Shown: positions 1-7,374, counted from the first letter of the stretch. The stretch is 10,697 bases of DNA from CAYOBW01 sp964402115 (GCA_964402115.1 CAYOBW010000250.1:1-10697), one strand, 5' to 3'. Notes: a model not told the origin generated them from the letters alone. Numbers and translations: made by a program.

Positions 1-1244
1 GGCCGGTGGCATTCGGCGAGGTTGGCCGGCTCGGCCGGCCAGTAGTTCATCTCGACGTTGATGTTCGAGTGGTAGTCGCCGGCCCAAGCGGGTTGGTTGC
101 TGTCGTTCCAGACGCCTTGGAGATTGGCGGGCAGCGATCCCGGGCGCGAACAACTGATCAGCAGGTAGCGGCCGAACTGGCAGAACAAGGCTTCGAGATC
201 CGGATCGGCCGTCTTGTTTTTCGCGTAGTCCTCCAGCCGCGCCAGCGTGGTCTTTGCCCGCAGGTCCGGCGCGGTGGTTCCCACATCGAGCGAAAGCCGG
301 CGGAAGAGGGACTGATAATCCTTCTCATGCCGCGCCAGCAGCTGCGCCACGCTCTGCCTGGAGGCGGCATCCACACGCTTCGTGACGGCGGCGTGGGGAT
401 GCACGCCCAGCCACTGTCTGGTGTGATCCTGGAGGAAGTTCGTGCCCGCCCCGAGGATCAGGGTCACGCTGTCGCACTGGTCGAAGGCCAGGCTAGCGGC
501 GGGCACGGCAATGCCCCATGGGTTCTTGGCGCAGGCCTCGTCCTCCTTGACTGCGAGGGCGCCGCCCTTATTCAACACGAGCAACTGGGCCTCATATTCA
601 AACCCGTTCGCCAGCCTGCCCGCCGAGTTGATCCGGTTGCCGTCGACGGCGATCCGGGCCTGGTGCATGTCCGCAAGCTGGACGCGGCCGGTGCAGGTGG
701 CGGGCTTGTTCGCCGTCAGGTGGACCACCATGACTCCGTCAGGGTGGCTGGCGAAGGCGGTGCGTTGATAGCGCACCCCGTTGTATGCATAGGTCACCTG
801 ATGGACGGCGCGATCGATGTCGAGCTCCTGCCGGTAATGGGTCACCTTGGCGAAGTCATGGCCGAGATGGATGAGAATGTCGCCAAACGCCTGGTAGGCG
901 CCCAGGTCCTGGCCCTCGTCATCGAGGCCCGCGACGGCCATGCGGGTTCCGGACCAGAGGCTGATCTCATTGAACTGGACCCGCTCGACTTCGGTGCCGC
1001 CAAAGAGCATCGCCCCCATGGGCCCGTTGCCGATCGGCAGGGCTTCCGTCATCCACGCTTGCGCCGGCCGATCAGACCACAGGCACAAGCTCCCCGGGGC
1101 GTCCGCCCGGGCAGGGTCCTCCCGCGCCGGCGCGCCCGCGCCTGTCGGTGGTTCAAAGCCCAGCGCGGTTGTCGCCAGGGAAGCGGAGAGCAGGAAGTGA
1201 CGCCGCGAAACGGCATGCTCCGGTGTGGCTGATGGGTTCGTCAT
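1..1244 (-). CDS. GH95-type alpha-L-fucosidase, N-terminal 414 residues (gene runs off left edge)
   Basis: Secreted glycoside hydrolase of family 95, expected to release alpha-L-fucose (some members act on alpha-L-galactose) from glycans. Seen: a twin-arginine export signal near the start (S13-R-R-H-F-L-L19 followed by a hydrophobic run); the N-terminal GH95 beta-sandwich signature (EALPIGNGPMGAMLFGG, then QFNEISLWSG); and, at the window edge, the start of the helical-barrel domain (LQGVWND, then DYHSNINVEMNYWPAEPANL). In this family the two Asn of the NIN motif, here about N394 and N396, activate the catalytic water (N421/N423 in Bifidobacterium bifidum AfcA). The catalytic Glu and Asp would lie beyond position 1. 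The ATG at 1244 is chosen because it directly precedes the Tat signal; it overlaps the stop of a 60-codon frame (ATGA) and has no good Shine-Dalgarno of its own, so translational coupling is likely. The start and edge motifs are in the same frame, so there is no net frameshift. It is the last gene of the run. Confidence 0.93.
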   Translation of the reverse strand, partial: MTNPSATPEHAVSRRHFLLSASLATTALGFEPPTGAGAPAREDPARADAPGSLCLWSDRPAQAWMTEALPIGNGPMGAMLFGGTEVERVQFNEISLWSGTRMAVAGLDDEGQDLGAYQAFGDILIHLGHDFAKVTHYRQELDIDRAVHQVTYAYNGVRYQRTAFASHPDGVMVVHLTANKPATCTGRVQLADMHQARIAVDGNRINSAGRLANGFEYEAQLLVLNKGGALAVKEDEACAKNPWGIAVPAASLAFDQCDSVTLILGAGTNFLQDHTRQWLGVHPHAAVTKRVDAASRQSVAQLLARHEKDYQSLFRRLSLDVGTTAPDLRAKTTLARLEDYAKNKTADPDLEALFCQFGRYLLISCSRPGSLPANLQGVWNDSNQPAWAGDYHSNINVEMNYWPAEPANLAECHR

Positions 1245-1423
1245 GAGGGTTGCTGCGAGTGGTTTGATCGCCGCGGCACGTCGATGACGATGGCCGGGCG
1301 GGAGAGGACATTGTTCGACAGCGCGCCGTAGTGGTCCGAGCGCCAGAAGCGTTTAAGGTCGGCGGCGGTGATGAGCGCCAGCCCGGGGGTGGCGAACAGC
1401 ATCGGTTTGACGGGGCCCCTCAT
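1241..1423 (-). CDS. Small hypothetical protein (60 aa) wedged between the YdjY and GH95 genes
   Basis: I do not recognise this protein. It reads MRGPVKPMLFATPGLALITA, then a cluster LKRFWRSDHYGALSNN, and ends in a polar tail. Three things favour real coding: its stop overlaps the GH95 start as ATGA, its own ATG overlaps the stop of a 19-codon frame as ATGA, and its third codon positions are overwhelmingly G or C (roughly 85%), as expected for genes in this genome. Against it: the frame stays open upstream for more than 300 nt inside the neighbouring gene, which is common at this GC content, and no Shine-Dalgarno is visible. It could be a coupled small protein, a translated linker that feeds ribosomes to the fucosidase, or the remnant of a frameshifted gene together with the 19-codon frame before it. 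Confidence 0.35.
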   Translation of the reverse strand: MRGPVKPMLFATPGLALITAADLKRFWRSDHYGALSNNVLSRPAIVIDVPRRSNHSQQPS

Positions 1424-1479
1424 CGTCGCACCTCGGCGCCGGCCATCAGCGCGGTTGCAACATGCATCTGGCGTTTCAT
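1420..1479 (-). other. 19-codon open frame with ATGA overlaps at both ends (possible leader or frameshifted start)
   Basis: The frame begins ATG AAA CGC and encodes MKRQMHVATALMAGAEVRR. Its ATG overlaps the TGA of the YdjY gene and its TGA overlaps the ATG of the 60-codon frame. With the latter it fills the 230 nt between the YdjY stop and the GH95 start. The beginning looks like a normal start (MKR, then a mildly hydrophobic stretch), so one reading is that the 19 and 60 codons were a single small gene now split by a -1 shift near 1420-1423. It may equally be chance. I see no recognisable domain. Confidence 0.2.
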
Positions 1480-2930
1480 GGCGTTGCTTTTCTTGTTGTT
1501 GCACCGCGCCGTTCCGCGTGCGTCGCCGGCGCATCCGGCGTTTCCGCGAACACGTACACCGTCCCATGCGTGGGCAGCACCGGGGCCAGGAAGTGTGCTG
1601 CTTGCCCGTAGGACAGGCCGGGGCCGGCGAACACCAGCAATACCGCTGGCAGGGCCGGCTGCCCGGTCTGCTCCCGCTCCCGCACATCCGCCTCCAGGGC
1701 CGCCCACAGGCGCTCGGGGGTGGGCACGTCCAACGTCTTGCGCTTGGCACGCCCCGCCGGGTCGTTCCATATCATTGTGCCTGTCGCCGTTCCGTCGCGA
1801 AGCCGCAGGTGCAGTTCCCACGGCTGGGAGGGGCGCCCCTGCGCCGACCGCCACGCCTCGTCGGGCAGGAAGGCGCGGTAGTAAAGCTGCCCGTCCGTGG
1901 GCGGGTTGATCCTAACGGCGCCGAGGGATTCCAGCAGCGCCATCACGGCACAGGCCCTGGCGACTTCCGGAATCGGCATGGTCTCGCCAAAGGAAAGACC
2001 CAGGCGCGGCGCCGCCTGGTCTGCCTTGCTGCATGCCGCCAGGCGCTCCAGCACCGGGGTGAGTTCCGCCCCCTCGACCAGGATCGCGCCGTTCGTCTCA
2101 CTGAGGCGGAAGACCGTCCCCCGCGCTCCCGCGCTGCGGTTCGCCGCAAGTCTCAGGAGGCGGGAGGTCGGCCGCCCGACCGTTCTTTCGTCCGGCGCCA
2201 TCACGACGGTAAGGAGACGGCCCTGCTCGAAGACGTGCGCCGGGTTGACCACCTGCCGGTCGTAGACCTCGCCCTGCTCCGCCCGCCGGGGGAGGTCCAG
2301 CACCGCCGCCGGATCGTTGAAAAGCGGCGCCACCGTCCGTGGATCGTACAGGTCGGCCACGTACTGCTGCGGGCCCTTGCCATCCGGTGGCGCCGCCAGG
2401 CACGATCCCGCGAAGACGAAGCCATCCTCCGGCAGCGTCTTCTCCGTTTCCTTGTCCAGAATCAGCCGCTCCGCGGGAAACGCCGCGTGCCCCGCCTGGC
2501 GCACGGTCAGCGTGACGCGGTCGCCATCTGCGCCCAGGCGCGGCAGGGCGGGCTGCCTGGGCGCGCCGGGCTTGAGACCGATAAACTCCAGCGCCCGGTG
2601 CACGTCGCTGGGCTTGGCGAGCGACCACAGCAGCGCCTCGTAGCCATGGCTGCTGTCCTGATCGACGAGCAGGAACTCGACAGCCTCTCCTCCCGGCAAC
2701 CCAGTGCACTCCGCCAGCACGTCGACCGTCCGCCGCTTGCGGTCTGCCGTCAGTCCCGGGAGTACCAGGACGTCCTGATTCCCCGCGTGGGCCTTGCGCT
2801 CGGCCTGGTACTGCTCCAAGGCCCTGGCCGTCCCCGCCGGCCTCCGCGCAAAGACGTCGTCAGCGTCCTGCCCGCGGACGATCGCGCCGGCCAGAAGGAC
2901 GCAGGCGAGGCCTAGTACCGCTGCTGTCAT
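1476..2930 (-). CDS. Secreted YdjY-domain protein with a possible ExbD-like C-terminal domain (484 aa)
   Basis: Function unknown. Seen: a short signal peptide (about residues 1-20, MTAAVLGLACVLLAGAIVRG, then QD). A YdjY-like region spans roughly residues 50-246, with the family-typical stretch VEFLLVDQDSSHGYEALLWS followed by KPSDVHRALEFIGLKPG at 107-123, then APLFNDPAAVLDLP near 201-214 and a VVNPAHVFEQGRLLTVVMAP ending. Residues about 370-465 (WELHLRLRDG, then LPAVLLVFAGPGLSYGQAAH and TVYVFAE) resemble the periplasmic domain of ExbD-type proteins in layout; this is a weak, pattern-based guess. There is no transmembrane helix apart from the signal peptide, so it is probably periplasmic or exported. 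The ATG overlaps the stop of the upstream transglutaminase-like gene as ATGA with no independent ribosome site, so the two are probably translationally coupled and made in a fixed ratio. YdjY-domain proteins are numerous in planctomycetes and their relatives, but their role is not established. Confidence 0.8.
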   Translation of the reverse strand: MTAAVLGLACVLLAGAIVRGQDADDVFARRPAGTARALEQYQAERKAHAGNQDVLVLPGLTADRKRRTVDVLAECTGLPGGEAVEFLLVDQDSSHGYEALLWSLAKPSDVHRALEFIGLKPGAPRQPALPRLGADGDRVTLTVRQAGHAAFPAERLILDKETEKTLPEDGFVFAGSCLAAPPDGKGPQQYVADLYDPRTVAPLFNDPAAVLDLPRRAEQGEVYDRQVVNPAHVFEQGRLLTVVMAPDERTVGRPTSRLLRLAANRSAGARGTVFRLSETNGAILVEGAELTPVLERLAACSKADQAAPRLGLSFGETMPIPEVARACAVMALLESLGAVRINPPTDGQLYYRAFLPDEAWRSAQGRPSQPWELHLRLRDGTATGTMIWNDPAGRAKRKTLDVPTPERLWAALEADVREREQTGQPALPAVLLVFAGPGLSYGQAAHFLAPVLPTHGTVYVFAETPDAPATHAERRGATTRKATP

Positions 2931-5041
2931 TTCACCGCTGTGAGGTTGAAATGCTTGATCGTCACGCCGCGACTTCCCTCGCTAAGCGAAACGTGGAGAA
3001 CGTTCCTGCCCTTGACCAGGGAGATGTCGACCGGTTGGGTCTGCTGCCACAGGCCGATGGTGTAGGGCACCGCGACTTCGAGCGGCGACGGCGTGTCGTT
3101 CGCCGCGAACAGGAACTTCTGGCCCTCCTGCAGGGTCGCCACCCGCGCCGTCAGCCGATACTTGCCGGCGTGAGGCGCCTCGCACACGTAATCGGCCTTG
3201 AAACCGCCGCTGCCGTGGATCTGCATGCCGCCTGAGAAACTCTTCATGGCCGCGCAGGGCCCCGTTGGCTTGCCGTGCGCCGTCGCCGGAATGACGATGG
3301 AGCCGTCCCGGTTCACCACCACCGGCTGGTCCGCGACTTGGGCCGGGGCTTGCGCCTTGAGCTGCTGTTCCGGCGACTCGTTCGCTTCGGCCAGCTCCTG
3401 GCCGAGCGGTCCCAACTCCACCGCGCGGGCTGCGAGGACCACGGCCTGGCTATGGGCCAGGTTGCTCCACAGGCCGCCGGCCACTTTCTTGCGGTCGTTG
3501 AAGGCTACCTCGCCCAGCGCGCGGCTGACCCACTGCGCCCGCAGCACCTTCAGGTAACCCTGCGCATCTTCCCGCGCCTGGGTCTCCAGCAGGAAGTCCG
3601 AGCCGCTGCGCGGGAAATCATCCTTGTCCCACCAACTGGCGTTGAAGCCGGCTCCGAGATTGACCACCCAGCCCTTTGGCGTCCAATGGCTCAATGCGGC
3701 ATGCTTGTGCTGGGTCACCCCCCAGACGGGGATGCCGAAACTGCGCAGGATGAACCGGCCAAAGAACGCGCGCCTGCCGCACACGCCCCCATTCTTGGGG
3801 ATGTTCTGATAGCTGTGCAGCGCAGGGAGATCGAACTTAACATTCTGGGACCCGTACGGAACCTCGGTCCTGACGGTGGCCGAATAGCGCCAGCCATAGT
3901 CCGGGTTGTAGATGTGGTCGGGCCGGTAGGTCCTCAGCATCTCGCGCCCCCACGCCAGGATCGCATCGGGCGCGTCACAGTCGACGACCATCCGGTATTC
4001 CCACACCGTCAAGTCCTTGAACGCGGGGTCCAATTCGCCAGCGAGGTGCGCCTTCTCGTAATGCAGGTAGCGTTTGACCGGGTCCACGAAAGCCGGCGCA
4101 TGGGTTTCCACGCTGGGATTGGACTGCTGGACCGGCACGGCGTGTTCCAGGCTGGTGGCCAGCGCCAACCGATACAAGACGCCCTCGCCGGATTTCGGGC
4201 TGGCCTGCCGGATCGCTGTGTAGATCTCCATGGCCCGACCGTACTGTCCGGCGCTCGCGCCGCCGGCGACGAGCATGTCCTTCAGCAGTGTCCCGTTGGC
4301 CAGGAGTCTCTCCACCAGGGCTTGCTGCTGCGGCCCCCGCTCCGCAAACCCCGCCAACCCTTTTGGCGTTGCCTCGGCCAGCACGGCGGCTTTGACGAGC
4401 TTCGCGTCCAGCTTATCGCTCGCCACCAAGGATTCCACCTCCGCCAGGAGGGCCTTGACGGCGGCGAGTTCGTTGCCGCGCGCCGCGGCCAGCGCCGCCT
4501 GGGCCGCCTGATACGCCAGGGCGGCCTTCGGCTCGTCGAGCTTTGCCTTGTCCAGCGCGGCCTGACGCTCGTTGAGCGCCTTGACGCCGTCCTCCCGGTT
4601 CGCCTGCCACTTGGCCAGATCCTTGTTTGCCGCTGCGCGTTCGGCGTCCGTGGCCGCCTTCTTGAGCGCCGCCTGCGCCGCGGCGATGCCTTTGTCGGCG
4701 CCGCCGATCCACTTGCCCTTCGCGTGGCCGACCAGCGCTTCCCCCGTTTTCACTGCGTCCAGGGGTTTGCGCTCCGCCTCCGCCTCGGCTTCCGCCTTCT
4801 TGACCGCCCCCTGGGCTTGTTGGAGGGCGGCCTGCTTCTGCTCGGACACAGCCGGCAAGGCTTTCGCAAGCTCCGCTTGCAGGGACGCGAGGGTTGCGGC
4901 ATACGCGGCTTCGATCCGCTTGCCGGCTTCCGTGAGTTGCGTGTCCGGCGCCGCGCTTTTCGCGGCCCCCGCCGCGGCGGGCAGGCCGACGGCCAGTGCG
5001 GCCAGCACCACGGCCCAGGCGTTCAGGCTTCTTGCGGTCAT
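2927..5041 (-). CDS. Secreted transglutaminase-like protein with coiled coil and C-terminal beta-sandwich, paralogue 1 (704 aa)
   Basis: Exported protein of unknown substrate. Order: signal peptide (about 1-26, AWAVVLAALAVGLPAAAGA core); Ala/Lys/Glu/Gln-rich predicted coiled coil (about 35-205) interrupted by a conserved insert VGHAKGKWIGGADKGIAAAQ (104-123); helical region to about 300; transglutaminase-like core about 370-465 with candidate nucleophile C421 (KNGGVCGRRAFF), H447 (HKHAALSHW) and, at the usual third-residue position after the GWVV strand, N461 instead of Asp; C-terminal beta-sandwich about 570-704 resembling CBM6/35-type folds (GKYRLTARV, then LWQQTQPVDISLVKGRNVLH), with C596 and C620 able to form a disulfide. 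The fold can host peptidases, amidases or cross-linking enzymes, so the reaction cannot be named. Start: ATG at 5041, preceded by AAAGGAG with 4 nt spacing. It is a tandem paralogue of the gene just upstream and overlaps the YdjY gene by ATGA. Confidence 0.85.
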   Translation of the reverse strand: MTARSLNAWAVVLAALAVGLPAAAGAAKSAAPDTQLTEAGKRIEAAYAATLASLQAELAKALPAVSEQKQAALQQAQGAVKKAEAEAEAERKPLDAVKTGEALVGHAKGKWIGGADKGIAAAQAALKKAATDAERAAANKDLAKWQANREDGVKALNERQAALDKAKLDEPKAALAYQAAQAALAAARGNELAAVKALLAEVESLVASDKLDAKLVKAAVLAEATPKGLAGFAERGPQQQALVERLLANGTLLKDMLVAGGASAGQYGRAMEIYTAIRQASPKSGEGVLYRLALATSLEHAVPVQQSNPSVETHAPAFVDPVKRYLHYEKAHLAGELDPAFKDLTVWEYRMVVDCDAPDAILAWGREMLRTYRPDHIYNPDYGWRYSATVRTEVPYGSQNVKFDLPALHSYQNIPKNGGVCGRRAFFGRFILRSFGIPVWGVTQHKHAALSHWTPKGWVVNLGAGFNASWWDKDDFPRSGSDFLLETQAREDAQGYLKVLRAQWVSRALGEVAFNDRKKVAGGLWSNLAHSQAVVLAARAVELGPLGQELAEANESPEQQLKAQAPAQVADQPVVVNRDGSIVIPATAHGKPTGPCAAMKSFSGGMQIHGSGGFKADYVCEAPHAGKYRLTARVATLQEGQKFLFAANDTPSPLEVAVPYTIGLWQQTQPVDISLVKGRNVLHVSLSEGSRGVTIKHFNLTAVK

Positions 5042-5087
5042 ATGTCTCCTTTACTCAGGTCCGGCAGGAATCCGTGGCGGGTTGAAA
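5042..5087 (-). repeat. Duplicated 5' leader, copy upstream of paralogue 1 (includes ribosome binding site)
   Basis: About 45 nt immediately before the ATG at 5041 align without gaps to 7260-7305 before the other paralogue, with roughly 32 of 45 positions identical. The conserved parts are the Shine-Dalgarno core GGAGAC and the block ACGGATTCC. The gene duplication therefore carried its leader and ribosome site with it. The rest of the 109-nt gap (5088-5150) holds a weak imperfect hairpin (AGCCGAC 5089-5095 with GTTGGCT 5119-5125, and inner AGTCT 5097-5101 with AGACT 5106-5110). No U-rich tract follows, so I do not call a terminator. Confidence 0.6.
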
Positions 5088-5150
5088 GAGCCGACGAGTC
5101 TCCCCAGACTGTCTCCCGGTTGGCTGCAACTGTGACGCATCTCCGCCCGT

Positions 5151-7259
5151 TCACTTGACTGGCATCAGCGTGAATTCCTTGATGGCCAGGCCACGGCTGC
5201 CTTCGGGGCGCGTGAAGCGCAGGCTGTTCCTGCCTTTGACGAGCGACACCTGAGCCGGCTGGGTCTGCTGCCACTTGCCGATGGTATAGGGCACCGAGAT
5301 TCCAACCGTTTCCTTCGCAGCGTTCGCCGCAAGCAGCAGTGCCGGATTGTCCTGCACCGTGACCACGCGCGCTGTGAGCGCATACTTGCCGGCGCTCGGA
5401 ACCTCGACGTCACACGTGATGGCGCCATCGCCGGAGAACAACTGGTGGCCGCCAAGGAAGCTTCCGAGAATCTGGGCGCCGCCGCAGGCTGCGGCGGGAA
5501 TCGTGATCACGCCGTTCGCGCCAATGGCGACCTTCTTGTCGTCCTCCGTCACGACAGCCTTCACGAGCGCCCTGGCCATGGTCCCGGCCGATTCATTGGC
5601 CTCGCCCAGATCCGTTCCCAGCGCGGCCAGTTGGCCCGGCTTCGTCGTGGCGACGATCACCTTCTTCTGAAAGAGGGCCAGGACGTTCCAGAAGCCGCCG
5701 CTGTCCGGCTGCATGCTGATGTATTTCTGCTCACCCAGCGCATCGCCCGCCCACTCGGCACGCAAGGCCTTGACATGTTCCGCCGGGTGTTTGCGCAGCT
5801 GCGTCTCCAACACGAAGTCAGCGTCCGTCAGGCCCAGCACCCCTTTGGCGTCGGGATGTCCCCAGCCAGCGCCAAGGTTGACCACCCATCCGTTGGGAGT
5901 CCAGCGGGCCAGCGCCGCATGTCCGCGCTGGGGCCGGGCCACGGTCGGCATGCCGAAGGAGCGCAGGATGAACCTGCCGAAGAACGCGCGCCGACCGCAT
6001 ACGCCGCCGTTCTTGATGATGTTCTGGTAAGATTGCAGCGTGGGCAGGTCGTCCTTCACGTTCTGCGAGCCGTATCTGACATCGGTCGTGACCGCGCGCG
6101 AATAGCGCCAGCCGTAGTCCGGATTCAGGACATGGTCAGGGCGATAGTTCCGGAGCATCTCGCGCCCCCACGCCAGCGTCTCGTCCGACTCATCTCCGTT
6201 CACGACACTGCGCAACTCCCAGGCGTACAGATCCTTGAAAGCGGGATCCAATTCGCCGCCGAGGAAGGCTTTCTCGAAATGCAGATAGCGCTTCACCGGG
6301 TCAACTACGGCCGGTGCGTTGATCTCGGCCTTGGGGTTGCTCTGCGCGACCGGCACCGCGTGTTCGAGGCTGGTTGCCAGCGCCAGGCGCTGCAGCACGC
6401 CGTCCCTGGCGCGCGGACTCGCCTTTTGAATGCGCGTATGGATCTCCATCGCCTGCCCGTACTTGCCGCCGTTGGCGCCGCCGGCTTCGAGCATGGCTTT
6501 CAGCAAGGCGGTGTCGCTCAGCAGCTTTTCCACGAGGGCTTCCCGTTCCTTGCTCTGCTGCGCGAACTCCGCCAGCCCCTTCGGCGTGGCATTGGCCAGC
6601 ACGGCGCACTGGACCAGCTTCGCGTCCAGCCTGTCGCTCGACAGGAACGGCAGCGCGTCCCCCAGCAGCGCCGTGGCAGCCGCGAGCTGGTTGCTCTCGG
6701 CCTGGGCCAGCGCCGCCTGGGCTGCCTGGCGCACCTGGATGTACTTCGCCTCATCCGCCTTCGCCGCATCGAGCGCGGCCTGGCGCTCCTGCAGCGCTTG
6801 CTTCCCGGCCTCGAGATCCGCCTGCCACTTGGCCAGATCCTTCTGCGCCGCCTCGCGCTCGGCATCCGTGGTCGCCTTCTTCAGCGCCTCCTGCGCCGCG
6901 GCAATACCCCTCTCGGCGCCGCCGATCCACTTGCCTTTTGCGTGCCCGACCAGACCCTCTGCCCCGGCGATTTTATCGAACAGCTGTTGCGCCGCGGCCG
7001 CCTCGGCCTTCGCCTTCTTGACGGCTGCCCGGGCTGTCTGCAAGGCCGGTTTCTTCCCCTCGTCCACAGCCGGCAAGGCTTTCGCAATCTCCGCCTGCAG
7101 GGAAGCGAGGGTTGCGGCATACGCGGCTTCGATCCGCTTGCCAGCCTCCGTGAGTTGCGTGTCCGGCGCCGCGCTCTTCGTGTCCGCCGCCGCGGCGGGC
7201 AGGCCGGCGGTCAGCGCAGCCAGCACCCCGATCCATGCGATCGTGTTTCTTGCGGTCAT
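5151..7259 (-). CDS. Secreted transglutaminase-like protein with coiled coil and C-terminal beta-sandwich, paralogue 2 (702 aa)
   Basis: Upstream partner of the tandem pair, with the same architecture: signal peptide (about 1-26), Ala/Gln/Lys-rich coiled coil (about 35-205) with the conserved insert VGHAKGKWIGGAERGIAAAQ at 104-123, helical linker, transglutaminase-like core and C-terminal beta-sandwich with C592 and C616, the same 24-residue spacing as in paralogue 1. The proteins align almost without gaps to about residue 465, and C421, H447 and N461 fall at the same positions. Overall identity looks like 55-65% by eye. Differences concentrate beside the active site: MPTVARPQRGHAALARW here versus IPVWGVTQHKHAALSHW there, and the loop after NLGAG (464 onward) is of a different sequence. 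This suggests divergence in substrate or partner while the catalytic core is kept. Start: ATG at 7259 with GGAG 4 nt upstream. It lies 115 nt downstream of the esterase, same strand. Enzymatic role unknown. Confidence 0.85.
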   Translation of the reverse strand: MTARNTIAWIGVLAALTAGLPAAAADTKSAAPDTQLTEAGKRIEAAYAATLASLQAEIAKALPAVDEGKKPALQTARAAVKKAKAEAAAAQQLFDKIAGAEGLVGHAKGKWIGGAERGIAAAQEALKKATTDAEREAAQKDLAKWQADLEAGKQALQERQAALDAAKADEAKYIQVRQAAQAALAQAESNQLAAATALLGDALPFLSSDRLDAKLVQCAVLANATPKGLAEFAQQSKEREALVEKLLSDTALLKAMLEAGGANGGKYGQAMEIHTRIQKASPRARDGVLQRLALATSLEHAVPVAQSNPKAEINAPAVVDPVKRYLHFEKAFLGGELDPAFKDLYAWELRSVVNGDESDETLAWGREMLRNYRPDHVLNPDYGWRYSRAVTTDVRYGSQNVKDDLPTLQSYQNIIKNGGVCGRRAFFGRFILRSFGMPTVARPQRGHAALARWTPNGWVVNLGAGWGHPDAKGVLGLTDADFVLETQLRKHPAEHVKALRAEWAGDALGEQKYISMQPDSGGFWNVLALFQKKVIVATTKPGQLAALGTDLGEANESAGTMARALVKAVVTEDDKKVAIGANGVITIPAAACGGAQILGSFLGGHQLFSGDGAITCDVEVPSAGKYALTARVVTVQDNPALLLAANAAKETVGISVPYTIGKWQQTQPAQVSLVKGRNSLRFTRPEGSRGLAIKEFTLMPVK

Positions 7260-7305
7260 AGGTCTCCGTTATCCAGGCTATTCGGGAATCCGTATCGGGT
7301 CGAAA
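7260..7305 (-). repeat. Duplicated 5' leader, copy upstream of paralogue 2 (includes ribosome binding site)
   Basis: Counterpart of the leader at 5042-5087: GGAGACCT directly before the ATG, then ACGGATTCC about 30 nt further upstream. About 70% identical by eye, lower than the start of the coding region that follows. It shows that the tandem unit runs from this leader to the stop codon. Confidence 0.6.
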
Positions 7306-7332
7306 AACGCGTCTGTCTCGGCCGTGCGTGGT

Positions 7333-7362
7333 GGCCCCGCGACACCGACGCGCCGCGGGGCC
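7333..7362 (-). terminator. GC-rich hairpin just after the esterase stop codon (possible attenuator or processing hairpin)
   Basis: Perfect 9-bp stem GGCCCCGCG (7333-7341) with CGCGGGGCC (7354-7362) and a 12-nt loop, beginning 12 nt beyond the esterase stop. No T-rich tract follows directly; a run of five T on the minus strand comes only about 30 nt later. It is therefore not a classic intrinsic terminator. It more likely causes partial termination or protects the upstream mRNA end, and could lower expression of the genes after it. Confidence 0.35.
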
Positions 7363-7374
7363 TCCCCATGGCCT

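Noticed and set aside
6..1232. Long plus-strand open frame of 408 codons opposite the GH95 gene
   Set aside because: It shows no family motifs, while the minus strand reads GH95 signatures throughout; it is an antisense shadow caused by high GC.
1368..2915. Plus-strand frame of 515 codons opposite the YdjY gene
   Set aside because: Rich in Arg and Pro without recognisable domain or ribosome site; the minus strand carries the signal peptide and YdjY pattern.
3275..5158. Plus-strand frame of 627 codons opposite paralogue 1, similar in sequence to the plus-strand frame at 5445-7385
   Set aside because: The similarity simply mirrors the duplicated minus-strand genes; composition is typical of a codon-reversed shadow.
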